Of a stretch of DNA of 59,526 nucleotides, positions 1-6,778 are shown piece after piece (the stretch's first letter is position 1; the number at the start of each line of letters is the position of its first letter). The stretch comes from a virus. The stretch spans positions 1 through 59,526 of the IMG/VR virus record IMGVR_UViG_3300008108_000206; one strand, written 5' to 3'. A model generated the notes under the pieces. It was not told the DNA's origin and searched no databases. It saw only the letters and a list, made by a program, of their open reading frames with translations. Both the position numbers and the translations under genes were made by a program.

Positions 1-156
1 CGTGAAGAAAACGACAAAGAGTATGAGAAACGGATGAAGCAACTGGAGAAAGAAAAAGTAGAAAAAGCAAAAGCAAAGGAACGAAAACTTCAACAACTCA
101 AGAAAGACCTTGCTAATCTAACTGAAGACGAACTCAAACAACTTGGAGTAAAATGA
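1..156 (+). CDS. C-terminal part of an unknown protein (cut by window edge)
   Basis: An open frame runs from the first base to a TGA at 154-156, giving 51 residues without a visible start. The fragment is very rich in Lys, Glu and Gln, and reads as a charged helix or coiled coil ending in QLGVK. Its stop overlaps the next start as ATGA, so the two genes are probably translated from one message. The function cannot be judged from this fragment. Confidence 0.7.
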   Translation, partial: REENDKEYEKRMKQLEKEKVEKAKAKERKLQQLKKDLANLTEDELKQLGVK

Positions 157-338
157 TTGAACGAGTAAAATTCACACACGTCACACGAGTGATTGACCCA
201 AAGACACGCATTCATTATCTGGATGCTGTTGATGAGAATGGACGACACTGGACTGCTCAGATGACACATACAGAAGAGCCGTGGATTATCTACAAAGAAG
301 TTTGGAAAGAAGACCCACAACAACCATATATGCTATGA
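153..338 (+). CDS. Small hypothetical protein, 61 aa
   Basis: The ATG lies in the ATGA overlap with the upstream stop, and the gene ends in another ATGA with the next one. The sequence (RVIDPKTRIHYLDAVDENGR, then HWTAQM) looks like a small beta-rich domain. There is no signal peptide or membrane segment. I do not recognise a family. Being locked between two overlapping genes in the same direction supports it as real. Confidence 0.7.
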   Translation: MIERVKFTHVTRVIDPKTRIHYLDAVDENGRHWTAQMTHTEEPWIIYKEVWKEDPQQPYML

Positions 339-589
339 CTGATATATCCCGAGAACTTATGGATAAAATAGTTGATAAGTTAATAAAAGAACATAAAGCA
401 CAAAAACTTTTCAATAGATTATACGATGAGCTTGGTTATGATTTTGAAACTTGTGAAAATATTGTAGAATTGGTGGAGGATTGGCTCCCTGAACCACAAT
501 CTGCTGCTGGATCACAGAATGTAAACACTGAACTACTTGTTGAGGGTTTCAACCACTGCCTTGAAAAAATTAAGAGGATGCTACGATGA
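335..589 (+). CDS. Small acidic hypothetical protein, 84 aa
   Basis: An in-frame start exists at 281, but ATG 335 overlaps the preceding TGA and is preferred; the longer form would overlap the upstream gene by 58 nt. The protein is mostly helical, with segments MDKIVDKLIKEHKAQKLF and ETCENIVELVEDW and a C-terminal basic helix. It has no recognised domain. It ends in an ATGA overlap with the next gene. Confidence 0.7.
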   Translation: MTDISRELMDKIVDKLIKEHKAQKLFNRLYDELGYDFETCENIVELVEDWLPEPQSAAGSQNVNTELLVEGFNHCLEKIKRMLR

Positions 590-774
590 CTGAACGCAAT
601 TTTACCAAAGAACTTTGCCATCACCGTTATATTGATATGGAGGATGGGAATGATACTGAAACCATTTGTTATCCTTCTTTGATTTGTATTATCACCGAGT
701 TGTGTGATAGGATTGAGAAACTTGAAAGAAAGTTAGAACAGCAGGAAGAGTATGCTATGGAGCAAAATGACTGA
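586..774 (+). CDS. Small hypothetical protein with coiled-coil C-terminus, 62 aa
   Basis: Starts in an ATGA overlap. The N-terminal half has Cys and His residues (CHHRYIDMEDG, ETICYPSLIC). The C-terminal half is a heptad-like helix (LCDRIEKLERKLEQQEE) that could mediate dimerisation. The spacing of Cys and His does not form an obvious zinc finger. The function is unknown. Confidence 0.65.
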   Translation: MTERNFTKELCHHRYIDMEDGNDTETICYPSLICIITELCDRIEKLERKLEQQEEYAMEQND

Positions 775-1009
775 AGACGATAAGTACGCACTCAAAGAGT
801 TTCTCCGTGCTGTTGGTGTTACCGCTGGCACCCTTGGTGCCTTCTGTATAATCTGTCTTGTGATTATTAATCTTTCCACAAGTGATAAACCAATCAACTC
901 TGCATCATTTGAAGTGGTTGATAAGTACAAAGAGTGTGATGTAGTAAGATATGCACCACATCAAGTTGCAGAGTACAAGTATTTCCTTTATTGTGAGAAG
1001 AACAAATGA
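767..1009 (+). CDS. Small single-pass membrane protein, 80 aa
   Basis: ATG 767 overlaps the previous stop and is preferred over the in-frame ATG at 752. After about 18 polar residues there is one strong transmembrane helix (GTLGAFCIICLVIINL), followed by a polar tail with three Cys (KECDVVRY, FLYCEKNK). It is probably a host inner-membrane or thylakoid-membrane protein. The position within a run of coupled small genes suggests early or middle expression. The role is unknown. Confidence 0.7.
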   Translation: MTEDDKYALKEFLRAVGVTAGTLGAFCIICLVIINLSTSDKPINSASFEVVDKYKECDVVRYAPHQVAEYKYFLYCEKNK

Positions 1010-1527
1010 ATGAAGACATGCCATGGGTAAATCTCACACAAGAGGAAGTTGATGAACTTCGTACCAAGAAACATGAACTTACAGAGTATGGTAAACAGAG
1101 GTTGAAAGAACTTATGAGAAACCAAGAACCCTATCCTGATGCTATGTTTGAAGAAGCAGAGCGTCGTGAGAAAGAACGCAAAGCACTTGATGCTCTTGAT
1201 AAACTTTATGATGAAAATGGTGATGCACTTCAACAACTTGCAGCAATTGAAAAAGAAGAATGGGAACGCAAAGAACGAAGTGAAACTGTTCTTCGACGAT
1301 ATAATCACTTCTACAATGAAGAATGTTCTGGAATGCCACATGGCACACCAATCACACCAGAACATATGCAAGCAATGGCATTGGAATGTATGGTTGACGC
1401 ACTCATCTGTGAAAACATGAATGTAGAGTATAATACGATTGCAATTGATGACATCAAGGATTTGATTACAGGATTATATAAACAGAGTGATGAGTTTCTT
1501 GCAAGAGTGAGGAAGAACAATGAGTGA
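1006..1527 (+). CDS. Hypothetical protein, 173 aa, highly charged
   Basis: Starts in an ATGA overlap. Residues 10-110 are almost entirely charged helix (EEVDELRTKKHELTEYGKQR; EEAERREKERKALDALDKLY), which suggests a long coiled coil. The C-terminal third (PITPEHMQAMALECMVDALI) looks like a compact helical domain. No enzyme motif is visible. The length and start are well supported because both ends overlap neighbouring genes. Confidence 0.75.
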   Translation: MNEDMPWVNLTQEEVDELRTKKHELTEYGKQRLKELMRNQEPYPDAMFEEAERREKERKALDALDKLYDENGDALQQLAAIEKEEWERKERSETVLRRYNHFYNEECSGMPHGTPITPEHMQAMALECMVDALICENMNVEYNTIAIDDIKDLITGLYKQSDEFLARVRKNNE

Positions 1528-1813
1528 CAAACCATTCTATCGGTTTTTTGTGATTGATTATTGTGCCACTGGCGAAGGTCGTTCTATTTGGTTGCAGATC
1601 TGTCGTTATAATCTCGATCAAGAGCGAGATTATGAATTTGTAAAGTTTGCAAATTTTGTGAATAGTGATTATTATCTACGTGGTTGTGATGAACTTACAG
1701 AGCGAGAGTTTCTGGACAAGTATACGAGGTTTATGCCAAACCTGATTGCTGATATGTTACAAAAGAAAACTATTGGCACATGGAAAACTCATTTACATTT
1801 TAACCTATCATGA
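1520..1813 (+). CDS. Hypothetical protein, 97 aa
   Basis: Starts 8 nt before the end of the previous gene, downstream of a purine-rich stretch (GAGGAAGAAC) that can serve as a ribosome site. The protein is rich in aromatics (PFYRFFVIDYC, SDYYLRGCDE) and probably forms a single alpha/beta domain. There is no membrane segment. It ends in an ATGA overlap with the next gene. Function not recognised. Confidence 0.7.
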   Translation: MSDKPFYRFFVIDYCATGEGRSIWLQICRYNLDQERDYEFVKFANFVNSDYYLRGCDELTEREFLDKYTRFMPNLIADMLQKKTIGTWKTHLHFNLS

Positions 1814-1995
1814 GCAGATTCACTGAAAACCCAGACGAGATTGTAATGCAAGACATTGCTATGTTTCATCTTGAAAGCATGAATGATCGAGCACTATGGA
1901 TTGGTGTTTATACTGAAGGTGATGACATTTACCACTTGAATATTCATGCAGACGGTGATAAACTGAGATACTATTGGAGTAAAGAAACACCATGA
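1810..1995 (+). CDS. Small acidic hypothetical protein, 61 aa
   Basis: ATGA overlaps at both ends. A His- and Asp-rich body (DRALWIGVYTEGDDIYHLNI) suggests a short beta meander. No family recognised. Confidence 0.65.
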   Translation: MSRFTENPDEIVMQDIAMFHLESMNDRALWIGVYTEGDDIYHLNIHADGDKLRYYWSKETP

Positions 1996-2222
1996 GTTGG
2001 AAAGAATACTGGCAGATGACCAAATGGGAATGGTTTTTTGAAGGTTTTCGTCACATTGAATATATTATTGACTGTCGTGTTACGATGGATCATTTTGGAT
2101 ATGATGACTTCTGGGAGGCATTATCATGGGGTTGGTGTTGCGAATACATCTATCCTTATGATGATCCTTATGATCCTCGTATTTCACCTGAACGCAAGTT
2201 GAGGTTGGGTAGATGGACTTAA
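1992..2222 (+). CDS. Trp/Tyr-rich hypothetical protein, 76 aa
   Basis: Starts in an ATGA overlap. It is unusually rich in Trp and Tyr (MSWKEYWQMTKWEWFFEGF; EALSWGWCCEYIYPYDD) and ends ISPERKLRLGRWT. The pattern of FGYDDFW, then a helix, then GW..EYIY, then PER recurs in the gene at 2349-2690, so the two look like diverged tandem paralogues. Function unknown. Confidence 0.65.
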   Translation: MSWKEYWQMTKWEWFFEGFRHIEYIIDCRVTMDHFGYDDFWEALSWGWCCEYIYPYDDPYDPRISPERKLRLGRWT

Positions 2223-2374
2223 AATCAGGATTTGAATCAATTCAAGATGCAATCTATTTTCGTTTCACTTTAGAAGATAATATAGATAGATGTGCGTTCT
2301 TTGAGAGTTTATCCAAAGGATGGTATGAAATGTATGTTTGGGATGCAGATGAACTTTCCAGTGTTTTTAAATAA
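2213..2374 (+). CDS. Small hypothetical protein, 53 aa
   Basis: A frame of 54 codons from ATG 2213 to TAA 2372 bridges what would otherwise be a gap between two genes, overlapping the upstream gene by 10 nt. The product is acidic and aromatic (MDLKSGFESIQDAIYFRF; WYEMYVWDADELSSVFK). The overlap pattern is the main support for it. No family recognised. Confidence 0.55.
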   Translation: MDLKSGFESIQDAIYFRFTLEDNIDRCAFFESLSKGWYEMYVWDADELSSVFK

Positions 2375-2690
2375 ATGGATCATCGGATTTAAACCGATTA
2401 AGTATACACCATTCTGGTGGTGGTATCGTTTGATGTGTCATGAAGGATTTCGCTTTGATGATTATGGAATCTGGGGTGAGTTCTGGCACTCATTAAATAG
2501 TGGATGGCAACACATGGAATATGTGTATAACTTTGAAAAGTTCTGGGGAGAAGGTTCTTATCCGCCAGAACGTATTATAGTATCAGAAGAGGCATATGAT
2601 CAACTGATGGAGCGTATTATTGCTCCACCAGATCCAGAAGTCATGGAAAAAATTCGTAGAGTATTGGAGAAGAAAGCACCATGGGAATGA
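2349..2690 (+). CDS. Trp-rich hypothetical protein, about 113 aa
   Basis: The frame is open from 2292, but ATG 2349 gives the smallest overlap with the upstream gene; ATG 2343 and 2331 are alternatives. The core (PFWWWYRLMCHEGFRFDDYG, then EFWHSLNSGW and MEYVYNFEKFW, then YPPERI) matches the layout of the protein at 1992-2222, which suggests duplication and divergence. The C-terminal helix is charged. The start is uncertain and the reading frame is not. Confidence 0.65.
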   Translation: MNFPVFLNKWIIGFKPIKYTPFWWWYRLMCHEGFRFDDYGIWGEFWHSLNSGWQHMEYVYNFEKFWGEGSYPPERIIVSEEAYDQLMERIIAPPDPEVMEKIRRVLEKKAPWE

Positions 2691-2848
2691 ATTTTACTGA
2701 CGAACAATACAAACTGATCTACAATGCCGTCAGGCGTTATCAAATTGAAAAAACTATTCTCAATTCAGAAGAATATAATGAATGTGATGTGATCCTTACG
2801 GATCTATTTCCTTATGTTTACACTCAACAACAGGAGCAAGCAACATGA
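2687..2848 (+). CDS. Small hypothetical protein, 53 aa
   Basis: ATG 2687 overlaps the upstream TGA (ATGA), and the gene ends in another ATGA. An in-frame ATG at 2681 would add two residues. The protein is helical (MNFTDEQYKLIYNAVRRYQI) with a hydrophobic segment LTDLFPYVY and a Gln-rich end. Function unknown. Confidence 0.65.
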   Translation: MNFTDEQYKLIYNAVRRYQIEKTILNSEEYNECDVILTDLFPYVYTQQQEQAT

Positions 2849-3021
2849 TACAATGCTTTGAAGAGGATGATGGATCTCTCACCATAACATGGGATGATAC
2901 TGATCCTGTTGAATCAGTTCTTAACACATGGACTGAGCAGGACTTTATTGATGCTATCATGGAGAGAGCAAATCAGGTGCTTGGCGAGACCGCTTGCCAA
3001 ACTGACCAGGATGTGCTATGA
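2845..3021 (+). CDS. Small acidic hypothetical protein, 58 aa
   Basis: Starts in an ATGA overlap and fills the space up to the next promoter. The N-terminus (CFEEDDGSLTITWDDTDP) is a typical short beta-hairpin with acidic loops, followed by an amphipathic helix (EQDFIDAIMERANQVLG). The -35 and -10 boxes of the next gene lie inside its last codons. Confidence 0.65.
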   Translation: MIQCFEEDDGSLTITWDDTDPVESVLNTWTEQDFIDAIMERANQVLGETACQTDQDVL

Positions 3022-3022
3022 T
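2994..3022 (+). promoter_or_regulatory. Sigma-70-type promoter for the gene at 3051
   Basis: TTGCCA at 2994-2999, a 17-nt spacer and TATGAT at 3017-3022, with TGC just before the -10 (extended -10). The ATG lies 28 nt after the -10. The promoter overlaps the end of the preceding coding sequence. No 24-nt palindrome is found upstream, unlike the promoters at 5.1-15.1 kb. Confidence 0.6.
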
Positions 3023-3050
3023 GTCTACGAACCACACAAGGAGCTAAATT

Positions 3051-3743
3051 ATGGCGACCGAAGGGTATGTGAAATTTGAATACTTTAGTAAAGGTGTGCC
3101 TCCATACTACGGTACTGGTGGGTTTCCTGAACTTCTTGATGATGAGAAGATTACGATTGAAACTCCTAACATTGAGATGAGTTATTATCAATATGTTGGA
3201 CTGTTCAAGAAGTTTTTGATGGCAGTTGGATTCGATCAAAAGAATCTCATTCAAGCAGGTTGTTCTCTTGCATTTAGTGAGATGAATGATGAGAAACTCA
3301 TGCGTGAGGTTGCAGAAGAATATGAACTGATTATGTCTGAGGATTTACCAAAGATCCTTGAAGATAGTAAGAAAAAAGATTATGAATGGATTGAGAAGCA
3401 CAACGAATCGTGGGAGCAACGCTATTGGGCATTGTATAGGAGATTCAGTAAACTTGCTCATCTGACGGATGATGATCTTGAAGAAACTGCTGTCAAATAT
3501 AGAGAGCGAAACGAAAGTGCATATTATACTGAAGACACTAGCAATAAAGATATGTGGGATCAAGGTGTGATGAAAATCACTACTAACATTCCTGGTCTTG
3601 CTTGGAATGGTCTTGTGCCTGGTTCACCTGAAGCACGAGCAGCAGGATGTATTTGTCCTGTACTTGATAATGAAGAAATGCCTGATGATAAAAAATGGAT
3701 CGATGTAGCATGTCCTATTCATGGTAAGAAAAACAAAACCTAA
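3051..3743 (+). CDS. Conserved-type phage hypothetical protein with Cys-rich tail, 230 aa
   Basis: A good ribosome site (AAGGAG) precedes ATG 3051, and a promoter lies just upstream. Residues 40-190 are a charged helical domain. The C-terminus (NGLVPGSPEARAAGCICPVL, then DVACPIHGKK) has the GSPEA-AAGC-CP ... CP-HG pattern I know from the ends of many phage hypothetical proteins. Its Cys and His residues may bind zinc, but that is inference. The gene overlaps the next one by 23 nt. No catalytic activity can be assigned. Confidence 0.8.
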   Translation: MATEGYVKFEYFSKGVPPYYGTGGFPELLDDEKITIETPNIEMSYYQYVGLFKKFLMAVGFDQKNLIQAGCSLAFSEMNDEKLMREVAEEYELIMSEDLPKILEDSKKKDYEWIEKHNESWEQRYWALYRRFSKLAHLTDDDLEETAVKYRERNESAYYTEDTSNKDMWDQGVMKITTNIPGLAWNGLVPGSPEARAAGCICPVLDNEEMPDDKKWIDVACPIHGKKNKT

Positions 3744-3996
3744 AGCAAAAACATTTGAAGCATTCAAATTTCCATATGAAAGTCACCCCATTTGCTTACA
3801 GCATTATGATGGAGATGATCTAAAGACCTGTTGGTTTGAATGTGAAGAACACTTTCAAAAGTACATTAAACGCTATCAATTGTCAACAGATGAAATTAAG
3901 TTCAAACATAAAGAGAGTTTGGAGGTGGTGGTCGAAAGCACTGGGGGAAAAAGCGTCCGAGTGCGATCACGAAGCAGACAAAGTAGCGGTGATTAG
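3721..3996 (+). CDS. Basic hypothetical protein, 91 aa
   Basis: Begins inside the last 23 nt of the upstream gene. The N-terminus is Lys-rich (MVRKTKPKAKTFEAFKFPYE), the middle has a Cys/His cluster (HPICLQHYDG ... CWFECEEHFQKYI), and the tail is Arg/Ser-rich. The CWFECEEHFQKYI segment is like ones I know from cyanophage small proteins. It could be a nucleic-acid-binding protein, but only the charge supports this. The last 107 nt overlap the next gene in another frame. Confidence 0.65.
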   Translation: MVRKTKPKAKTFEAFKFPYESHPICLQHYDGDDLKTCWFECEEHFQKYIKRYQLSTDEIKFKHKESLEVVVESTGGKSVRVRSRSRQSSGD

Positions 3997-4228
3997 AACA
4001 TTTATATTTGTCACATATTTAATCACTAATGGTTTTATTGTGGCAAATGCCGTTAGACATTGGAATGACCGAGAAATTAATGTAGAGGTACAAATCTATG
4101 AAAATCCAAACTATTCAGAAGAATTACACACAAAAGGATGGGACCGTGTGGGAATGGAACGAAACGCCAGAATTGAGGGCGTATATCACTCAGGCACAGT
4201 CCGTAATTACACTGGAGAATTTGAATGA
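3890..4228 (+). CDS. Single-pass membrane protein, 112 aa
   Basis: The frame is open from 3836, but ATG 3890 places the first residues at the basic segment IKRVWRWW that precedes SKALGEKASECDHEADKVAV and a transmembrane helix (IRTFIFVTYLITNGFIVANA). Proteins with this RVWRWW ... GEKASE ... VIRTFIFVTYL layout occur in cyanophages, with unknown function. The long overlap with the upstream gene is unusual. The C-terminal 50 residues are polar. It ends in an ATGA overlap. Confidence 0.65.
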   Translation: MKLSSNIKRVWRWWSKALGEKASECDHEADKVAVIRTFIFVTYLITNGFIVANAVRHWNDREINVEVQIYENPNYSEELHTKGWDRVGMERNARIEGVYHSGTVRNYTGEFE

Positions 4229-4461
4229 ACCCCCCAAACGAGCATCCTGAGATTGCAGAGCATGAATGGATTGATGATACTTTCCGTGTTGAAGAAACTC
4301 GGTTTAAAGTTTGGAAAAGTTATCACAAAGATGGTAGGTCGCTCATCATGTCACTACACAGACAATCTTGTATTGATGCAACCAGATTTTACCTTAAAGG
4401 ATGCCAGGAAGGCTGGACTGATTCCAAAACATATGAAGGAACAGTAGGAGGGAAACTATGA
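4225..4461 (+). CDS. Small hypothetical protein, 78 aa
   Basis: ATGA overlaps at both ends. The sequence (EHEWIDDTFRVEETRFKVW, then HRQSCIDATRFYLKGCQEGW) suggests a mixed alpha/beta domain with two Cys. No family recognised. Confidence 0.65.
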   Translation: MNPPNEHPEIAEHEWIDDTFRVEETRFKVWKSYHKDGRSLIMSLHRQSCIDATRFYLKGCQEGWTDSKTYEGTVGGKL

Positions 4462-4658
4462 GTGAGTATGCTTTTGAATACGAAAGTATTATGGATCGTA
4501 TCTCTGCTCTTGAAGGAGAGATAGATCGTTTGAAAGATGAAAACATTGAACTGACTAATGAATTGTATGCAGTTCAAAATCGTATTGATACTATCTTATT
4601 CAGCAAGATAGATTTAATTTTAAAGGAGAATGAAAATGGCACTATCGGATTCAGTTGA
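4458..4658 (+). CDS. Coiled-coil small protein, 66 aa
   Basis: Starts in an ATGA overlap. Nearly the whole chain is a heptad-patterned helix (MDRISALEGEIDRLKDENIE, LTNELYAVQNRIDTIL). It is probably an oligomerising small protein of unknown partner. Its 3' end overlaps the ribosome site and start of the next gene by 23 nt. Confidence 0.7.
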   Translation: MSEYAFEYESIMDRISALEGEIDRLKDENIELTNELYAVQNRIDTILFSKIDLILKENENGTIGFS

Positions 4659-4854
4659 AACTAGTTTGAAAGAAGCAGAACAAAGTTTGCGTAATGCATT
4701 ATCATTTGCTGCTCGTCAAGAACGTCCACTGGTATGTAAAACCATTTCTACTCTCATTGCTGACATCGATCAGTTGATGAAGTTTGACAGTTTGATTGAC
4801 AAACTGGAAGAGCGTATGGAAGGAGATAAAGGCAAGTGGGGTCCATTCAGTTAG
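4636..4854 (+). CDS. Conserved-type cyanophage hypothetical protein, 72 aa
   Basis: AAGGAG at 4622-4627 is 8 nt from ATG 4636 but only 2 nt from the in-frame ATG 4630, so 4636 is chosen. The protein is helical (VETSLKEAEQSLRNALSFAA) and ends DKGKWGPFS. I recall cyanophage small proteins with the same EAEQSLRNALSFAAR stretch and a GPF-type end; their function is not known. Confidence 0.75.
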   Translation: MALSDSVETSLKEAEQSLRNALSFAARQERPLVCKTISTLIADIDQLMKFDSLIDKLEERMEGDKGKWGPFS

Positions 4855-4947
4855 TAAACATTTGTAACAACAGTATAAAACAAATATTAAGAAGCAGCAC
4901 AACTGCATTAAATAGTGTTAGCATATGGACACATTCACAATCCCAGC

Positions 4948-5109
4948 ATGACTCTTCCCCACAAACCAGAAGTCCTGACAGACCAGGAATGGAAAGAAAT
5001 GGATGCACTTAAACGTGCTATTAACTATCGTCCTCAGTCAGTATCTCCTCACAAAATGGAAGAATTTACAGAGTATCTTGTTCGTAGTTTAAGAGAGAAA
5101 GGTGGATGA
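4948..5109 (+). CDS. Conserved-type hypothetical protein, 53 aa
   Basis: ATG 4948 gives MTLPHKPEVLTDQEWKEMDA followed by a helix ending RSLREKGG. The frame extends upstream to 4915, but the MTxPxKP-type start resembles related cyanophage small proteins. The stop codon at 5107-5109 lies inside the palindrome of the next promoter region. Function unknown. Confidence 0.65.
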   Translation: MTLPHKPEVLTDQEWKEMDALKRAINYRPQSVSPHKMEEFTEYLVRSLREKGG

Positions 5110-5163
5110 CACCTGAATAACTGTCACAAGGGGAGCACCACGCTCCCCTTTTTCATGTATATT
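5105..5163 (+). promoter_or_regulatory. Palindrome-type promoter, copy 1
   Basis: A 24-nt imperfect palindrome at 5105-5128 (arms GATGACACC and ACTGTCACA) is followed after 29 nt by a -10 box TATATT at 5158-5163. There is no convincing -35, because the gap is filled by a terminator hairpin. The next ATG is 25 nt after the -10. A 15-mer GAGTCGTCAGGGATC at 5168-5182 covers the likely transcription start and recurs at the same position in copy 5 (12282-12296). Confidence 0.6.
5128..5153 (+). terminator. Rho-independent terminator
   Basis: The stem AAGGGGAGC (5128-5136) pairs with GCTCCCCTT (5142-5150) around a 5-nt loop, and the stem's last two T continue into TTTC. It follows the stop at 5109 and sits between the palindrome and the -10 of the next transcription unit. 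Confidence 0.8.
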
Positions 5164-5188
5164 AGATGAGTCGTCAGGGATCGCTTCA

Positions 5189-5377
5189 ATGCTCTCCTAT
5201 CCATCCAGAGCACACCACATCGCTGCTGTCTACGATGCGTGTAAAGTGCTTGTAGAAACTTATTGCCATAGTGATGTGCTCGATATTTATGAAGAGCATA
5301 AACTTGGCGATGCTTATCAACTTCAACTCACATGTCGTGAGATCCTTCGTCTTATTTCTGAAGGTGACATCAAATGA
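5189..5377 (+). CDS. Small helical hypothetical protein, 62 aa
   Basis: First gene after the promoter at 5105-5163. It is a helical protein (HHIAAVYDACKVLVETYC ... CREILRLISEGDIK) with three Cys. ATGA coupling to the next gene. Function unknown. Confidence 0.7.
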   Translation: MLSYPSRAHHIAAVYDACKVLVETYCHSDVLDIYEEHKLGDAYQLQLTCREILRLISEGDIK

Positions 5378-5523
5378 GAACCACTTACATTTTCTTTGCA
5401 TTTATTGCCATTCTCATGTATAATGGTATGCTCGCTAAACGAGATGCAGAATTGTTCAAAGCATATGATAAAGTATGTGCTGAACTACCTAAGTCGCATT
5501 CTGATTGTAAATACGCAAAATGA
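5374..5523 (+). CDS. Small protein with N-terminal membrane segment, 49 aa
   Basis: Starts in an ATGA overlap. The N-terminus (MRTTYIFFAFIAILMYNGML) is either a membrane anchor or an uncleaved signal, followed by a polar tail with two Cys (KVCAELPKSHSDCKYAK). The two Cys could form a disulfide if the tail is exported. Very short membrane-anchored proteins are common in phage early regions. Confidence 0.6.
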   Translation: MRTTYIFFAFIAILMYNGMLAKRDAELFKAYDKVCAELPKSHSDCKYAK

Positions 5524-5666
5524 AAACATTTAATGTAATACTTGAGCATTGGCAGACCAGAAAACTTAAGTTCATCACAGTTGAAGAATGTAAAGACATG
5601 GATGAGTGTATCACCCATGTCAAGGAAACTGAACCAGATTTTGAGATCATTCAGATCACACCGTGA
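5520..5666 (+). CDS. Small hypothetical protein, 48 aa
   Basis: Starts in an ATGA overlap. Its pattern (FNVILEHWQTRKLKFITVEE, then DMDECITHVKETEPDFEIIQI) is a beta-beta-alpha-beta layout, as in many small phage proteins. Its stop lies within the palindrome of the next promoter. Confidence 0.6.
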   Translation: MKTFNVILEHWQTRKLKFITVEECKDMDECITHVKETEPDFEIIQITP

Positions 5667-5720
5667 CAGTTTCCAAAGTGGCACACTGCACTGGCAGGTG
5701 CCGCCCATCCACCCTATACT
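5662..5720 (+). promoter_or_regulatory. Palindrome-type promoter, copy 2
   Basis: A 24-nt element at 5662-5685 (left CGTGACAGT, right AGTGGCACA; the right arm fits the consensus exactly) is followed after 29 nt by TATACT at 5715-5720. A weak -35 (TGGCAG, 5692-5697) has a 17-nt spacer. The ATG of the next gene is 24 nt after the -10. Confidence 0.6.
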
Positions 5721-5744
5721 AAGCAAGTCAACCACACAGGACAC

Positions 5745-6206
5745 ATGAGCACCAACTCTCGCATCGGTTATGAACTTCCAGACCACTCTGTTGTTTCTGT
5801 TTTTTGCCATTGGGATGGTTATGTTAGCAACAACGGTTGTATCCTGGCTACTTATTACACCAACCGTGATGCAGTGAAAGAACTGATTGACGGTGGTTCT
5901 ATGTCTTCTCTTCGTACCACACATCTTTGGGAAACCAAAGCAGTGCGTGATGAAGATGGTGAAATTGTCAAGAATGCAGATGGTAGCTGGGTGATGACTC
6001 CTGTTCGTGACCCTCAGCCACTGTACCACACTGAGCGTGGTGATGAACTGGAGGTTGATCACACTAGTTTCGATGAGTTTATCTCTGGTGATTCTGGTGA
6101 AGAGTATTGCTACCTGTATGACCTGAACGGCAACTGGAAAGCATACAAGATCGGCTGGTCCACACCAGTTGAGCAAGTTGAAATCCCTAACTACGTTACT
6201 GCCTGA
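5745..6206 (+). CDS. Conserved-type hypothetical protein, 153 aa
   Basis: First gene after promoter copy 2. The N-terminus (SRIGYELPDHSVVSVFCHWD, then GYVSNNG) matches a protein type I know from cyanophages and other phages: IGYELxDGSVVSVYCHWDGY, followed by a DGG segment (KELIDGGSMSSL). The protein is acidic and soluble, has no catalytic motif I can name, and ends 2 nt before the next start. Its function in the family is unknown. Confidence 0.8.
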   Translation: MSTNSRIGYELPDHSVVSVFCHWDGYVSNNGCILATYYTNRDAVKELIDGGSMSSLRTTHLWETKAVRDEDGEIVKNADGSWVMTPVRDPQPLYHTERGDELEVDHTSFDEFISGDSGEEYCYLYDLNGNWKAYKIGWSTPVEQVEIPNYVTA

Positions 6207-6208
6207 TC

Positions 6209-6427
6209 ATGAACGAAAACGACATCACTGTTACACTCACAGAATCTCAGCATGAACTCATCAATGAGATTCTGTGCCATGCTGCTGATGCAATGAATCT
6301 GGCAGCACCTTATGGCGATGGACTGTGGGATCTGCCACTTGACAATCCTATCATTCAACGCTATGATATGCTTGAGAACATGAAAGATATGTTCTATACT
6401 CTCTGGTCCGATCGCTTTGAAAAATAA
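6209..6427 (+). CDS. Acidic hypothetical protein, 72 aa
   Basis: Starts 2 nt after the previous stop. It is a helical protein (ESQHELINEILCHAADAMNL) with a short loop (APYGDGLWDLPLDNP). No membrane segment. No family recognised. Confidence 0.7.
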   Translation: MNENDITVTLTESQHELINEILCHAADAMNLAAPYGDGLWDLPLDNPIIQRYDMLENMKDMFYTLWSDRFEK

Positions 6428-6428
6428 A

Positions 6429-6617
6429 ATGAAAACTTCTACTGCTATTGGTGTTGCTTTTGGTGTAATTGTCCTTGCTGTTGCTGGACTATTTTTTGAA
6501 GCAGCACTTCTTGGATTGATTCTGTCTTGGTTTAGTGTGAACTTGACTATCTGGCAGAATCTTGCTATTGTATTCCTTGCTAACCTCATCTTCAAATCTA
6601 ACGTATCTACAAAATGA
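6429..6617 (+). CDS. Small two-helix membrane protein, 62 aa
   Basis: ATG 6429 follows the upstream stop by 1 nt; an in-frame TTG at 6417 is less likely. Two transmembrane helices are visible (IGVAFGVIVLAVAGLFFEAA and NLTIWQNLAIVFLANLIF) with a short loop. The length is within the range of phage holins, but there is no lysis gene nearby, so I leave the role open. Confidence 0.7.
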   Translation: MKTSTAIGVAFGVIVLAVAGLFFEAALLGLILSWFSVNLTIWQNLAIVFLANLIFKSNVSTK

Positions 6618-6778
6618 TTGAAATTCTACTTGCAAGCATGGTTGCCACTACCCCCATGGACAAATCAGAACAGATTAATCGCTTCTGTGCTTATGTGGTT
6701 GGTATTCCATATGCTAGTGATAATTTTAATGATGAAGAATGGGAACGATTTAAATTCTGTAGAGAACATCTAAAATGA
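6614..6778 (+). CDS. Small hypothetical protein, 54 aa
   Basis: ATGA overlaps at both ends. The N-terminus (MIEILLASMVATTP) is mildly hydrophobic and the rest is acidic with two Cys (FCAYVVGIPYAS; FKFCREHLK). It might be exported, but the hydrophobic part is short. Function unknown. Confidence 0.6.
   Translation: MIEILLASMVATTPMDKSEQINRFCAYVVGIPYASDNFNDEEWERFKFCREHLK

Noticed and set aside
5385-6176. A 263-codon open frame on the - strand
   Set aside because: It lies antisense to clear + strand genes with ribosome sites and gene coupling (5374-5523, 5520-5666, 5745-6206). Its amino-acid pattern is not protein-like, and no other supported gene is on the - strand.
6429-6617. Calling the two-helix membrane protein a holin
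   Set aside because: The size fits, but no endolysin or other lysis gene is near and many small phage membrane proteins have this layout.
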